Positions 38,111-47,625 are shown, counted from the first letter of the stretch. The stretch: 64,000 nucleotides of DNA from UBA2040 sp002384725 (GCA_963926475.1 CAWUXE010000007.1:62001-126000), one strand, 5' to 3'. A program made the numbers and translations. Notes: generated from the sequence alone by a model not told the origin.

Positions 38111-41100
38111 ATGAAACAATTTATCCTTTCAATTCTGATTCTGGTTTGCTTTGGGCAACTCGGCTTAAGTCAAACGGCAACCGGAGTTATTACCCAAGCT
38201 CCGTGCAACAATGACGGCATATACACGGTCACCACGACAGGTATGTCGCTTCCAATTACGTATACCTATTATATTGGGACCAGTGGAAACCCAATTGTTC
38301 ATTCAAATGTTAATTCGGCAACAGATCAATTGACCAATTTTGCCATGGATAATTCTGGTTATATCTATTGTTTTGCTGCGAGCGCTGGACAAAACGCATA
38401 CGCTCAAAATTCATATACCCCAGCATTTTCCTTTACGACAAGTGGTACCAACCCACTCTGTCCTGTTACAACTGGTATACTTACAGCGACCCAAAGCGGT
38501 GGAACTAGCGGGCCTTTCACATTTAGCTGGACAAATTCCCAAACTTTAATCTCATACGCAGGAAATAATGTTTCAGTTCCCGTTGGTGATTACACAGCAA
38601 TAATCACAGATCAAACTACTGGTTGTGTTTTGCAGATATCCGATTCAGCTGCAAACGTAACGCAACTTTCTAATGTCTTAGGAACGGTCAGCACAACACA
38701 AGCAAATTGTACAAACGGTACTGCAACTGTTTTTCCATCAGGAGGTGTTGCACCATACACTTTCCTTTGGATTAATGGCGCAACCTCAGCAACTATAAGT
38801 GGTTTGAGTCAAGGTTACTATCCGGTAACGATTACGGATGCTCAAGGATGTGAATCGAATTATGCTGGAGCATATATTCAACAAAACCCTTTCATTTCTG
38901 TAAATACAACTATTACAAATGCAACATGTATTCAGTCCGATGGTAGTGCAAGTGCATTCGCTTCAGGAGGAGTGAATCCATATACTTATACTTGGAGTAA
39001 CGGTCAGACGGTTAATACTGCAACAGGATTAACGGGTCCAAATTCTTATATCGTGATCGCGACAGACGCAAATGGTTGTATAGGTCAAGGAAATGCCTTT
39101 ATCAATACTAACACACCCATCACTGTTACTTATACATCAACAGCTAGTCAATGTACAGCGCCAACTGGAATTGCTACAGTAACGCCGACTGGAGGAACAG
39201 CGCCTTATACAATTGTTTGGAATACAAGTCCGCAAGCAACAGGAGTTACACTTTCTAATGTTGCTCCGGGAAGTTATTCTTTTACAGTAACTGATGCAGT
39301 TGGCTGTGAACGAACAGGTTCGGCTATTATAAATCCAATTAGCACAATCACCGCAAACGCTCAAGGCACAGCTGTTGTTTGTCCGAATACAACAGGGACA
39401 GCAACAGCCATTGTGAGTGGTTCAAATCCTCCTTTCAACTATTCATGGAGCAATGGCGCTACGACTAATCAGATAACGGGTGTTCCGTTAGGGAATTATA
39501 CTTGTCTAATTTCAGATGCATTAGGCTGTACGGTTTCGAAAAGTGCCAATGTAACTAGTTTCTCTCCAGTGAGTGTTTCAGTTGCAACAACCTCTGTATC
39601 TTGTGTCTTCAATACAGACGGTGCGGCCAATTCAACAGTAATAGGCGGAACCGCACCATTTACCTACTCATACACGGGCGGCACGAGCACACCAAATGTT
39701 ACTGGTTTAGGTATGGGGAATTACTATTTAAGTGTAACAGATGCTAATGGTTGTAGCAAATCAAAGCACTTTCAGATTGCCAATGCACAAACGAGTACAA
39801 GTTGTTATAGCACCATTTCGGGTACAGTTTACGTTGACGTAAATTCAGATTGCATTTTAAACACCGGAGAAAACGGGGTTGAAAATATAATGATGCATTG
39901 CTCTGGATATGGTTATATATATACAGATGTGAATGGATTCTATAGTTTCCAGGTTCCAACAGGAACGTACACTATTACCGAACAAGTAAATGCATATTAC
40001 CCTTTAACACCTTGTCAAAGCACGAGCACAACGGTTAGCGTTGTGGCAGGAGCTGGAAACAACACAGTGGTTGATTTTGCTAATAATGTGATCATTATTC
40101 ATGACATCAAATTAGTGACCATGAATTCCAATTTACCACCAATTCCTGGCAACAATTACCAACAAAAAGTCGTGGTGAAGAATATGGGCACAGTTACAGA
40201 AGGTGGAATTCAAATAGGGTACAAACACGATGGCCAAATTCCATTTTTAAGTTCAACTTTACCTAGCTTTGTTCAATTGAACAGTGTTTCTGAACCTAAT
40301 CATTACAGCGTGCAATCGGGATTCCCTTCGCTTAATCCAAATGCTTCTAACATGATGCTTTTGAATTACATCACGCCAACTAATATTCCGTTGGGTACAG
40401 CCGTTAATTTCTATGATTCGGTTGCTGATATGGCGCCAATCGCTACGAGCTGGTTATTGGATTACACGCCGTGGAATAACGTGAATACGTATCAAACGTA
40501 TGTAATTGGATCTTATGACCCGAATTACAAAGAAGTAACTCCAAAAGGTGATGGACCTGAAGGCTTAATTCCAAGCACTGTGATGGATTTGGACTACACC
40601 ATTCATTTTCAAAACGAAGGATCTTATTTTGCGCAGAATATTGCCGTTACAGATCAATTGGATGCGGATTTGGATTGGACGACACTTAAACCTGGTTATT
40701 CAGATTATTCGTATACAACAGCAGTAAGCGAAACTGGTCTTGTTACTTTCAAATTTGAAAATATCAACTTGCCTTGGAAAAGTCAGTATGGTGATGCTTT
40801 GAGTTCAGGATTGATCAATTACACGATCAGCAGAAAAGCATCGAACCCCCAAGGAACAGAGTTTACAAACAAAGCAAATATCTATTTCGATTACAACGCT
40901 CCGATTGAAACAAATACGACGTTAAACACATTATTCGATGATGTGGCCAATTTAGAAGAAATCGAAGGTGAAATGGGTGATGCAATTACAGTTGAATTAT
41001 ACCCAGTACCTACAACAGATGTTTTGACAATTCGTATAAGCAACGTTAAGAACAACGAAGCAGCAATGGTAAGTATTATCGATTTAACGGGCAATGTAGT

Positions 41101-41245
41101 CCTATCTAACAACATTGATTTAAACAAAGGTTCGACAACCCTAATGCAGAACATAACGAGTTTAGCTACTGGAACTTACCTATCGCGTATTCAATTTAGC
41201 AACGGTTCATTTATCGTGAAAAAAATAGTGGTAAACGCGAAATAA
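38111..41245 (+). CDS. Large secreted SprB-repeat protein with T9SS type A sorting domain
   Basis: A 1044-residue exported protein. Signal peptide 1-21 (VCFGQLGLSQT). Six SprB-type repeats of about 65-75 residues follow between about 110 and 560, each built as C-x-NG-x-A-x-x-x-x-GG-x-x-PYT-x-x-W-x-NG and ending in VTDA-x-GC (for example NCTNGTATVFPSGGVAPYTF). Then come an SdrD/Cna-B-like module near 563-640 (TISGTVYVDVNSDCI), a DUF11-like conserved domain with YDPNYKEVTPKGDGP near 803, and the sorting domain from 960 (VELYPVPTTDVLTIRI) to KKIVVNAK. SprB itself is a gliding adhesin; a surface adhesion role is inferred here. It is monocistronic with its own terminator. Confidence 0.9.
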   Translation: MKQFILSILILVCFGQLGLSQTATGVITQAPCNNDGIYTVTTTGMSLPITYTYYIGTSGNPIVHSNVNSATDQLTNFAMDNSGYIYCFAASAGQNAYAQNSYTPAFSFTTSGTNPLCPVTTGILTATQSGGTSGPFTFSWTNSQTLISYAGNNVSVPVGDYTAIITDQTTGCVLQISDSAANVTQLSNVLGTVSTTQANCTNGTATVFPSGGVAPYTFLWINGATSATISGLSQGYYPVTITDAQGCESNYAGAYIQQNPFISVNTTITNATCIQSDGSASAFASGGVNPYTYTWSNGQTVNTATGLTGPNSYIVIATDANGCIGQGNAFINTNTPITVTYTSTASQCTAPTGIATVTPTGGTAPYTIVWNTSPQATGVTLSNVAPGSYSFTVTDAVGCERTGSAIINPISTITANAQGTAVVCPNTTGTATAIVSGSNPPFNYSWSNGATTNQITGVPLGNYTCLISDALGCTVSKSANVTSFSPVSVSVATTSVSCVFNTDGAANSTVIGGTAPFTYSYTGGTSTPNVTGLGMGNYYLSVTDANGCSKSKHFQIANAQTSTSCYSTISGTVYVDVNSDCILNTGENGVENIMMHCSGYGYIYTDVNGFYSFQVPTGTYTITEQVNAYYPLTPCQSTSTTVSVVAGAGNNTVVDFANNVIIIHDIKLVTMNSNLPPIPGNNYQQKVVVKNMGTVTEGGIQIGYKHDGQIPFLSSTLPSFVQLNSVSEPNHYSVQSGFPSLNPNASNMMLLNYITPTNIPLGTAVNFYDSVADMAPIATSWLLDYTPWNNVNTYQTYVIGSYDPNYKEVTPKGDGPEGLIPSTVMDLDYTIHFQNEGSYFAQNIAVTDQLDADLDWTTLKPGYSDYSYTTAVSETGLVTFKFENINLPWKSQYGDALSSGLINYTISRKASNPQGTEFTNKANIYFDYNAPIETNTTLNTLFDDVANLEEIEGEMGDAITVELYPVPTTDVLTIRISNVKNNEAAMVSIIDLTGNVVLSNNIDLNKGSTTLMQNITSLATGTYLSRIQFSNGSFIVKKIVVNAK

Positions 41246-41262
41246 GCATCTAACTTCTATTC

Positions 41263-41309
41263 AAAAGCCGATTCTTCCGATAGTTAGTTGAATGAGTCGG
41301 CTTTTTTTT
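41263..41309 (+). terminator. Terminator of the SprB-repeat gene
   Basis: AAAGCCGATTC pairs with GAGTCGGCTTT around a 19-nt loop and is followed by eight T. The loop contains the palindrome core TTCCGATAG seen at 5615. Confidence 0.8.
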
Positions 41310-41402
41310 GTTAAACATGACGTGATGAAGAAAGTTAAGACCATTTTTAGAGGCAATAAAGCAATACCCTCTCTGCCGACAGGCAGGCTTAATGCCTTAA
41401 TG

Positions 41403-42080
41403 TTATGCAAAGTCACTTAAAGTTTTTTTTCCCAATAACATTTCTCGTTTACCAGGAGGACCAGGCAATCTTTCCATTTCAAATCCAACAACTCCCAGAT
41501 CTCTCCTCACCTGCCCTTTGGCACAATAGGTCAAAAAAAACGCGCCTACTTTTGCAGAATCAAACATCTTTTCAAAAATGGGAATTGTCCATAATTCAGG
41601 TTGCACTCTTGGACCGAAGGCATCGAAATAAATGAAATCGAAGGTATTGGGTATAGTTTCCCAATCTTCAAATTTGGTTGCCATTTTCGTTAAAGAAAGA
41701 TTTGGATGAATGTCCACTTTCCGACCCCATTCTGAATCATGAATTCTCTCGAAAAAGGGACTACCTTCGTTCCAAAGAGAAGCGTAATTCAATGCTTCTA
41801 ATTCTTCCCTATTAACTGGAAAAGCTTCCAATCCACAGTAATTTACCTTGATATTCAATTCACTTGCCAACTGCAAAGTAAGAAAGGAATTGAGTCCTGT
41901 TCCGAATCCCATTTCAAGTATGGTAATTTCGTTTCGTCCAGCGATTCGTTCACGCACTTTATCTATAAAAACATGCATGGCTTCTTGGTGCGCTCCATTT
42001 ATCGAATGATAGTGCTCGTCCCAATCCTCGATATGAATCGTTTTAGAACCATCAGCTGTTTCGATAATCTTTCTTTGCAC
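41403..42080 (-). CDS. tRNA 5-methylaminomethyl-2-thiouridine methyltransferase (MnmD-like), GTG start
   Basis: A 225-residue SAM-dependent methyltransferase for the tRNA wobble uridine, corresponding to the methyltransferase half of MnmC. ITILEMGFGTGLNSFLTL (about 59-76) is the SAM loop, FIYFDAFGPRVQPELWT (about 162-178) the DAF active-site region, and KREMLLGKK the end. No fused oxidase half is present, as usual in Bacteroidota. I chose the GTG at 42080. A perfect -7 box TACCTTTG (42092-42085) ends 4 nt upstream, and VQRKIIETADGSKTIHIEDW is the family N terminus. Upstream in-frame TTGs fall within the promoter. Confidence 0.88.
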   Translation of the reverse strand: MQRKIIETADGSKTIHIEDWDEHYHSINGAHQEAMHVFIDKVRERIAGRNEITILEMGFGTGLNSFLTLQLASELNIKVNYCGLEAFPVNREELEALNYASLWNEGSPFFERIHDSEWGRKVDIHPNLSLTKMATKFEDWETIPNTFDFIYFDAFGPRVQPELWTIPIFEKMFDSAKVGAFFLTYCAKGQVRRDLGVVGFEMERLPGPPGKREMLLGKKTLSDFA

Positions 42081-42084
42081 GGAC

Positions 42085-42092
42085 CAAAGGTA
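42085..42092 (-). promoter_or_regulatory. -7 box fixing a leaderless GTG start of mnmD
   Basis: Minus strand 42092-42085 reads TACCTTTG (perfect), 4 nt before GTG at 42080-42078. Confidence 0.6.
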
Positions 42093-42181
42093 AACTTGTT
42101 TCAACAATTGTTAATAACGATTCGTTATATCTTTTTTGAATTTTAGTCTCTAAAAAAATTCAATGTGGAGCTTCAATACCG

Positions 42182-42189
42182 TATCTTTG
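42182..42189 (+). promoter_or_regulatory. -7 box of dnaB
   Basis: TATCTTTG, perfect TAnnTTTG, ends 7 nt before the ATG at 42197. Confidence 0.6.
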
Positions 42190-42196
42190 TTTTAAT

Positions 42197-43771
42197 ATGG
42201 AAAAGAAGGTGGAAAACAACAGAAAACCAATTAATCGATTAAAAAACGCCGGACCGATGGCGAACGAATTAGGGAAGTTTCCACCACAAGCTATTGACAT
42301 CGAACAAGCGGTTCTTGGAGCTTTGATGCTAGAGAAAAATGCCGTTACCGATACCATCGATTTGCTCTCTCCACAGAGTTTTTACGACCCGAAACACCAA
42401 AACATCTATACAGCCATTCGTGAATTATTTGCGACTTCAAAACCTGTCGATATTCTTACTGTTACCAACCAACTAAAGAAAGAAGGTTTATTGGAAGCTA
42501 GTGGCGGAGCGGTTTATATTTCTCAGTTAACGTCTCGAGTTGCTTCTGCAGCGCACATTGAATATCATGCTCGTATTATCAGCGAAAAACACATCAAACG
42601 TGAGTTGATTCGCATGAGCACTGAAATTCAGAAATTGGCCTACGAAGACACCAATGATGTTTTTGAAGTACTTAATAAAGCTGAGGAAGACTTGTTTAAG
42701 ATCTCCGAGAACAACATGGGGAAACAAGTCGTCGAAATGAAGAATGTGGTTCGTGAAGCGATTGATGAAATTGAAAAAGCGAGTCAAAATAAAGATGGAT
42801 TATCGGGCATTCCAACCGGATTCATCGATTTAGATAAAATTACCGCGGGTTGGCAAAAATCAGATATGATTGTAATTGCTGCTCGTCCTGCTATGGGAAA
42901 AACAGCCTTCGTTTTATCAATGGCTCGTAATACAGCTGTGGATTATGGAATGGGAGTGGCCATTTTCTCTTTGGAGATGTCAGCTGTTCAATTGGTAAAA
43001 CGTTTGATTTCGAGCGAAAGTCGCTTGCCTGCCGATAAATTACGGAAAGGTGATTTGGCAGAGCACGAATTCCAACAATTACATACACGAATCTCTAAAC
43101 TTTCCCAAGCACCAATTTACATTGACGATTCAGCTGGAATTTCGATTTTCGATTTACGGGCGAAATGTCGTCGTTTGAAATTACAATACGACATTCAAAT
43201 GGTCATCATCGATTACTTACAGTTAATGACTGCCGGTGGTGGGAAAGGTCCTGGAAATCGTGAACAAGAAATATCCTTAATATCTCGTTCCATTAAGGAA
43301 ATTGCAAAAGAATTGAACGTTCCAATGATTGCTCTGTCTCAGTTGAGTCGATCGGTTGAGCAACGCGGTGGTGATAAACGACCGGTACTTTCCGACCTTC
43401 GTGAATCTGGAGCAATTGAGCAAGATGCCGATATCGTTTCCTTTATTTATCGACCAGAGTATTATGGGTTAATGGACGATGGTGAAGGCGGTTCAAATGC
43501 AGGAATTGGTGAAATCATCGTAGCAAAACACAGAAATGGTTCTTTGGATACCGTTCGACTTCGATTCATAGGTCAATATGCCCGATTTGAGAACTTGGAC
43601 AACATGGATACCGATTTCGGAAACTCTACAATTGGGTCAGCCATGAATAGCAACAAGGCCCTTGAAAGTGCAGCAGCGAATGCATTTACCGTTCCAAGTA
43701 AAATCAATGTGATAAACGAAAAGGATGGAGAAGATTTTAGCTCTTCCAGCGATATTGAGAATCCTTTTTAA
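42197..43771 (+). CDS. dnaB: Replicative DNA helicase
   Basis: A 524-residue hexameric helicase of the replication fork. The N-terminal DnaB domain starts PPQAIDIEQAVLGALMLEK (about 30-48). The RecA-like domain has Walker A AARPAMGKTAF near 230-240, motif H1a and Walker B VIIDYLQLM, then ALSQLSRSVEQR (H3) and SDLRESGAIEQDADIV (H4 with arginine finger). An acidic tail follows. No intein or truncation. It has its own promoter divergent from mnmD. Confidence 0.96.
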   Translation: MEKKVENNRKPINRLKNAGPMANELGKFPPQAIDIEQAVLGALMLEKNAVTDTIDLLSPQSFYDPKHQNIYTAIRELFATSKPVDILTVTNQLKKEGLLEASGGAVYISQLTSRVASAAHIEYHARIISEKHIKRELIRMSTEIQKLAYEDTNDVFEVLNKAEEDLFKISENNMGKQVVEMKNVVREAIDEIEKASQNKDGLSGIPTGFIDLDKITAGWQKSDMIVIAARPAMGKTAFVLSMARNTAVDYGMGVAIFSLEMSAVQLVKRLISSESRLPADKLRKGDLAEHEFQQLHTRISKLSQAPIYIDDSAGISIFDLRAKCRRLKLQYDIQMVIIDYLQLMTAGGGKGPGNREQEISLISRSIKEIAKELNVPMIALSQLSRSVEQRGGDKRPVLSDLRESGAIEQDADIVSFIYRPEYYGLMDDGEGGSNAGIGEIIVAKHRNGSLDTVRLRFIGQYARFENLDNMDTDFGNSTIGSAMNSNKALESAAANAFTVPSKINVINEKDGEDFSSSSDIENPF

Positions 43772-43825
43772 AAGAAAAGCACGATTTTTGCGTTATTACA
43801 ACTGCGAAAACGACTTTAAAATAAT

Positions 43826-45088
43826 ATGACAAATAGATTACTTTTCTTTCTTTCACTGATAATCTGGTCTTTCCAAACGAATGCCTCTCAAATTTTAGTT
43901 CCTATGGACGACTCACAAAGCGACCATTTGAAGGCGTATGGTGTTTCATTTTGGGTGCTTGAGAACAATGTGGTGATGGAATGGTTGTTAAATTACAGAG
44001 GCGGATCTTTTCTTTTCCCTCACTTGCAAACCATTGAGGAAGAATTGGTTATTCGTGGTGTGAAATACGAGGTTGTTGCTGACGGACAAGTCAATGCAAT
44101 AAAACGACAAATCGGAAATCCAGAAATAAACATGGAATTGGTTCAATTGGAAAAAGCACCGAAGATTGCCGTGTATACCCCTGAAGGAAAAATGCCTTGG
44201 GATGATGCAGTAACACTCGTTTTGGATTATGCGGAAATTCCATATGATAAGATTTATGATTCTTCTATTGTGAATGGTGTATTGCCAGAATATGATTGGT
44301 TGCACTTACACCACGAAGATTTCACAGGTCAATACGGTAAGTTTTATGCAAATTATCGTTCGTTTCCTTGGTATCAGCAACAAGTTAAAGATGCGGAAGA
44401 AAGTGCCATTCGATTGGGATTTACGAAAGTTTCAGGATTGAAATTGGCTGTAGCTTTGAGAATTCGCGAGTTTGTTTTTGGCGGTGGATTCTTGTTCACC
44501 ATGTGCAGCGGAACAGATAGTTTCGATATTGCCCTAGCTGCCGCGAACACGGATATTTGCGAAAGTATGTTCGATGGTGATCCATCTGACCCGAATTGTC
44601 AACACAAACTCGAGTACGATAATACTTTTGCTTTCAAGGACTTTACTTTGGAGCGAAACCCAATGGTATACGAGTATTCGAGTATAGATGGGACAGAGAA
44701 ACACCATAAACTTAGAGAAGAAACGGATAATTTTACATTGTTCGATTTTTCAGCCAAGTGGGATGTTGTTCCAACTATGTTGACGCAATGTCATACCGAT
44801 GTTATCGCTGGATTTTATGGTCAAACGACTGATTTTAACAAGGAGTTTATAAAGCCGAATGTACTGATTTTAGGAGAAAGTGAAGCCCTGGGAACTGCTC
44901 GCTACATTCACGGTGAAATGGGGCAAGGTACATGGACATTTTACGGTGGACACGATCCAGAAGATTACCAACATAGAGTTTCGGATCCTCCCACTGATTT
45001 GAATTTACATCCAAATTCGCCAGGGTATCGACTGATTTTGAATAATATTCTATTTCCAGCAGCGAAGAAGAAAAAGAGAAAGACTTAG
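43826..45088 (+). CDS. Secreted conserved protein with amidotransferase-like fold (often labelled asparagine synthetase B)
   Basis: A 420-residue exported protein with a signal peptide at 1-20 (FQTNASQ cleavage region). SQILVPMDDSQSDHLKAYG near 20-38 and EWLLNYRGGSFLFP near 52-65 precede an alpha/beta domain (KIAVYTPEGKMPWDDAVTL) with FLFTMCSGTDSFDIALA near 228-244. There the cysteine at a nucleophile-elbow-like position resembles class I amidotransferases or ThuA-like folds. Databases commonly call such Bacteroidota proteins asparagine synthetase B, but I see no N-terminal Cys2 Ntn domain or ATP-PPi loop, and it is exported, so that name is doubtful. It ends convergent with and overlapping rlmF by 4 nt. 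Confidence 0.75.
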   Translation: MTNRLLFFLSLIIWSFQTNASQILVPMDDSQSDHLKAYGVSFWVLENNVVMEWLLNYRGGSFLFPHLQTIEEELVIRGVKYEVVADGQVNAIKRQIGNPEINMELVQLEKAPKIAVYTPEGKMPWDDAVTLVLDYAEIPYDKIYDSSIVNGVLPEYDWLHLHHEDFTGQYGKFYANYRSFPWYQQQVKDAEESAIRLGFTKVSGLKLAVALRIREFVFGGGFLFTMCSGTDSFDIALAAANTDICESMFDGDPSDPNCQHKLEYDNTFAFKDFTLERNPMVYEYSSIDGTEKHHKLREETDNFTLFDFSAKWDVVPTMLTQCHTDVIAGFYGQTTDFNKEFIKPNVLILGESEALGTARYIHGEMGQGTWTFYGGHDPEDYQHRVSDPPTDLNLHPNSPGYRLILNNILFPAAKKKKRKT

Positions 45089-46017
45089 TCTTTTTTAGTT
45101 TTCACAAATTTCCTTTTTGGAGTGAACGTCCACGCCAAAATCCGACTCGACTTATTCCCTTGCCCCATTGGTATGGTTCTTACCTCTTTAGCTCTGCATT
45201 TGTCAAGCAAGGCATAAAACAATTTCAAGTTCGACTCTTTTGATACCAGCGTTGTGAACCAAATCACATTGTCTTTCACCTTCGCGCTTTCATAAATCAT
45301 GTTTTGTACAAAGCGTTTTTCGCCGCCTTCACACCACAATTCCTTGCTGATTCCGCTAAAGTTTTGTTTTGGAACAGAGTCACTTTTATCGCCATGCAAA
45401 TTTTTTATTTTTCGAGTCGAGGATTTAGCTGCATCCCCAGGTGAGGCGTAAAATGGAGGATTGCAGACACTCAAATCAAACTTTTCGGCCTTCATTATTA
45501 CTCCTTCGAAAATATTTCTTGCTTGACGCTGGTGCCTAAATTCTATGTTCAATAATAATTCACCATTTCCCTTGCAAATTTCTTCTGCCGTTTTCAGAGA
45601 CTCTTGACGAATATCCGAACCAACGAAGGTCCAACCATATTCAATGTGACCAATTATCGGATAGATGCAATTTGCGCCACACCCGATATCGAGAACTTTC
45701 ACCTTTGGCCCCGTCGGAATCTTCCCGAAGGAACGACTGGATATCAAATCAGCCGCATAGTGGATATAATCAGCTCGACCTGGAATCGGTGGAATAAGAT
45801 TGTCTTCAGGAAGTTCATACGATTCCAAACCATATTGAGTCATTAGTAAGCCTTTGTTCAACAGCAGAACGGCTTCTGGCTGCGCAAAATCGATGGTTTC
45901 TTCACCCGAAACATTTTTGGTGATAAACGATTTCAATTCTGGACAGGCCTTCACTAAAGCTTTGATATCGTACTTTCCTTGGTATTTATTTCTCGGATTA
46001 ATCTTTGATTTACTCAT
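45085..46017 (-). CDS. rlmF: 23S rRNA (adenine(1618)-N6)-methyltransferase
   Basis: A 310-residue SAM methyltransferase. VLDIGCGANCIYPIIG (about 108-123) is the SAM-binding loop; the N6-adenine catalytic motif is SVCNPPFYAS near 183-192. RNKYQGKYDIKALVKACPEL at the start is the RlmF N terminus. I use the ATG at 46017 (MSKSKINPRN), since an upstream start at 46080 would overlap the ATPase remnant by 60 nt and add unrelated residues. It modifies A1618 of 23S rRNA (family knowledge). Confidence 0.92.
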   Translation of the reverse strand: MSKSKINPRNKYQGKYDIKALVKACPELKSFITKNVSGEETIDFAQPEAVLLLNKGLLMTQYGLESYELPEDNLIPPIPGRADYIHYAADLISSRSFGKIPTGPKVKVLDIGCGANCIYPIIGHIEYGWTFVGSDIRQESLKTAEEICKGNGELLLNIEFRHQRQARNIFEGVIMKAEKFDLSVCNPPFYASPGDAAKSSTRKIKNLHGDKSDSVPKQNFSGISKELWCEGGEKRFVQNMIYESAKVKDNVIWFTTLVSKESNLKLFYALLDKCRAKEVRTIPMGQGNKSSRILAWTFTPKRKFVKTKKD

Positions 46018-46318
46018 GAATTGGAATTTTAAAAAATTGACGTTTGAACCATAATTCGAAAGCCGGATCGAGCATTTCAAAATCCTTTACAGACTTGTCG
46101 ATATAATCGTTCAATAAAAGCATATCTCGATTTTCTTTTGTGTTTACCTCATCGATAACTTTTTCGACAAATGATGATTTACCCCAACAGTGTGGTAAGA
46201 TTAGGGTGGAATTTATCCCTTGAAGTAGGTTGCTTTTGAGCTTTTTTACCTCCTCTTCTCGATTAGTAAAAGATAATTCACTTACTGTGAAACCATGTAT
46301 AAAAGGTGAAAGTTCCAT
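46010..46318 (-). pseudogene. AAA+ (archaeal-type) ATPase with large internal deletion
   Basis: This 102-codon frame starts like full-length AAA ATPases of about 370 residues. FTNREEEVKKLKSNLLQGIN is followed by a Walker A-like LPHCWGKSSFVEKVI near 41-55. It then jumps directly to the family's C-terminal end FEMLDPAFELWFKRQFF (about 80-96). The Walker B, sensor and winged-helix portions, about 270 residues, are missing, an apparently in-frame deletion. The Walker loop has lost part of its GPRRWGKSS consensus. It overlaps the rlmF start by 8 nt and is flanked by an inverted repeat at 46350-46392. Confidence 0.7.
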
Positions 46319-46349
46319 TTTGTAAATTTTATACCAATGGGTATTATAC

Positions 46350-46392
46350 CAAATAGTTTAAAATTAATTCTTATTGAATTTTATACTATTTG
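46350..46392. repeat. 16-bp imperfect inverted repeat at the lhgO end
   Basis: CAAATAGTTTAAAATT (46350-46365) and AATTTTATACTATTTG (46377-46392) pair at 15 of 16 positions with an 11-nt loop. The right arm covers the lhgO stop codon. Just beyond it a pair of GGTATAA direct repeats flanks TACCCATT (46327-46349). It may act as the lhgO terminator stem, or mark the border of the element that carried the ATPase remnant. Confidence 0.6.
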
Positions 46393-47591
46393 AATTTCTC
46401 TTCTACTTCTTTGGCAATGTAATTTCCAATAGCTAAAGACGCTGTTGCCGCTGGACTAGGTGCATTCAATACATGTATAGAATTTCCTTCGTGAATAATT
46501 TTGAAGTCATCACGCGTGTCACCATCTTGTTGAAGCAACAAAGCACGAACACCAGAACGACCAGGTTTAAGGTCATCCATAGTTAAATCCGGAACCATTC
46601 GTTGCAAGGTTTTCAAGAATAATTTCTTCGAAAAAGCTCTTCTGTACTCTTGAATTCCGAAACGCGCATTGCTAAAAAACAACTTCCATGTTCCCTTATA
46701 GGTAAGTGCATCCCAAGTGTCTCTCCAAGAAAAGTCCGTTTTTCCATATCCTTCACGTTTGAAAGTGAATACTGCATTCGGCCCACATTCGATTTCACCA
46801 TCGGTCATGCGCGTAAAATGCACACCTAAGAAAGGGAAATCAGGATTGGGAACAGGATAAATAAGGTGTTTAATCTTGTGGTGTCCTTGTTCAGTCAACT
46901 CGTAGTAATCACCACGGAAACCAACGACTTTTTCTTTCAACTTAATACCGTCTTTTTTCGCCAACCGATCTGCCTGAAGACCACCGCAAAAAACCAAATA
47001 CTTTGCAGAAAAATCTCTTTTAGTTGTTTTGATAGTCGACTGTCCTTCGCCTTTCACTATATCCAAAACCTCGTGTTGCAAGTACAATTTACTGTTTGCA
47101 TTCATCTCTAAAGCAAGTTCAACCATTTTAGCAGTCGCACCGCGGAAATCAATGATACCTGTGCATGGAACATGCAGTCCTGCAATCCCAACACAATGTG
47201 GTTCTATTTCTTTGATTTCTTCCGGACCAATTTTACGCAATCCTTCAATTTCGTTCTCTAATCCGGTTTGATAGATTTTTTCCAAGAAAGGAAGCTCTTC
47301 CTCAACTGTCGCAACGACAATTTTACCGCAAATATCATGCTCAATTCCGTGTTCTTTCGCAAAGGCAACCAATTCATGTCGGCCTTCGATGCAATTTCTT
47401 GCTTTAAGCGAACCTGGTTTATAGTACAATCCTGAATGAATTACACCCGAATTATGACCCGTTTGATGGTCAGCCAACAAATTCTCTTTCTCGAAGAGAG
47501 CGATATTTAAACTCGGATATTTCTTCTGTAACTTATAAAAGGTCGCTGCTCCTACAATTCCTCCTCCAACTATCGCTATATCGTACGTCAT
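46386..47591 (-). CDS. lhgO: L-2-hydroxyglutarate oxidase
   Basis: A 401-residue FAD enzyme that oxidises L-2-hydroxyglutarate to 2-oxoglutarate, feeding electrons to the membrane quinone pool. The Rossmann motif AIVGGGIVGAATFYKLQKKY is at 6-25, followed by HQTGHNSGVIHSGLYYKPGS (about 43-62), the family signature, and VFCGGLQADRLA. The C terminus AIGNYIAKEVEEKF is typical. The promoter box TATTTTTG is at 47619-47612. It is likely monocistronic. Confidence 0.93.
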   Translation of the reverse strand: MTYDIAIVGGGIVGAATFYKLQKKYPSLNIALFEKENLLADHQTGHNSGVIHSGLYYKPGSLKARNCIEGRHELVAFAKEHGIEHDICGKIVVATVEEELPFLEKIYQTGLENEIEGLRKIGPEEIKEIEPHCVGIAGLHVPCTGIIDFRGATAKMVELALEMNANSKLYLQHEVLDIVKGEGQSTIKTTKRDFSAKYLVFCGGLQADRLAKKDGIKLKEKVVGFRGDYYELTEQGHHKIKHLIYPVPNPDFPFLGVHFTRMTDGEIECGPNAVFTFKREGYGKTDFSWRDTWDALTYKGTWKLFFSNARFGIQEYRRAFSKKLFLKTLQRMVPDLTMDDLKPGRSGVRALLLQQDGDTRDDFKIIHEGNSIHVLNAPSPAATASLAIGNYIAKEVEEKFK

Positions 47592-47611
47592 CTACTTGCT
47601 AAATTTGGTCA

Positions 47612-47619
47612 CAAAAATA
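47612..47619 (-). promoter_or_regulatory. -7 box of lhgO
   Basis: Minus strand 47619-47612 reads TATTTTTG, perfect TAnnTTTG, 20 nt before the ATG at 47591; it overlaps the end of the upstream M14 peptidase reading frame region by a few bases. Confidence 0.5.
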
Positions 47620-47625
47620 CGAAAA

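Noticed and set aside
38440..39790. Possible DNA tandem array in the SprB-repeat gene
   Set aside because: The repeats are at protein level and diverged in DNA; no CRISPR-like constant unit or spacing.
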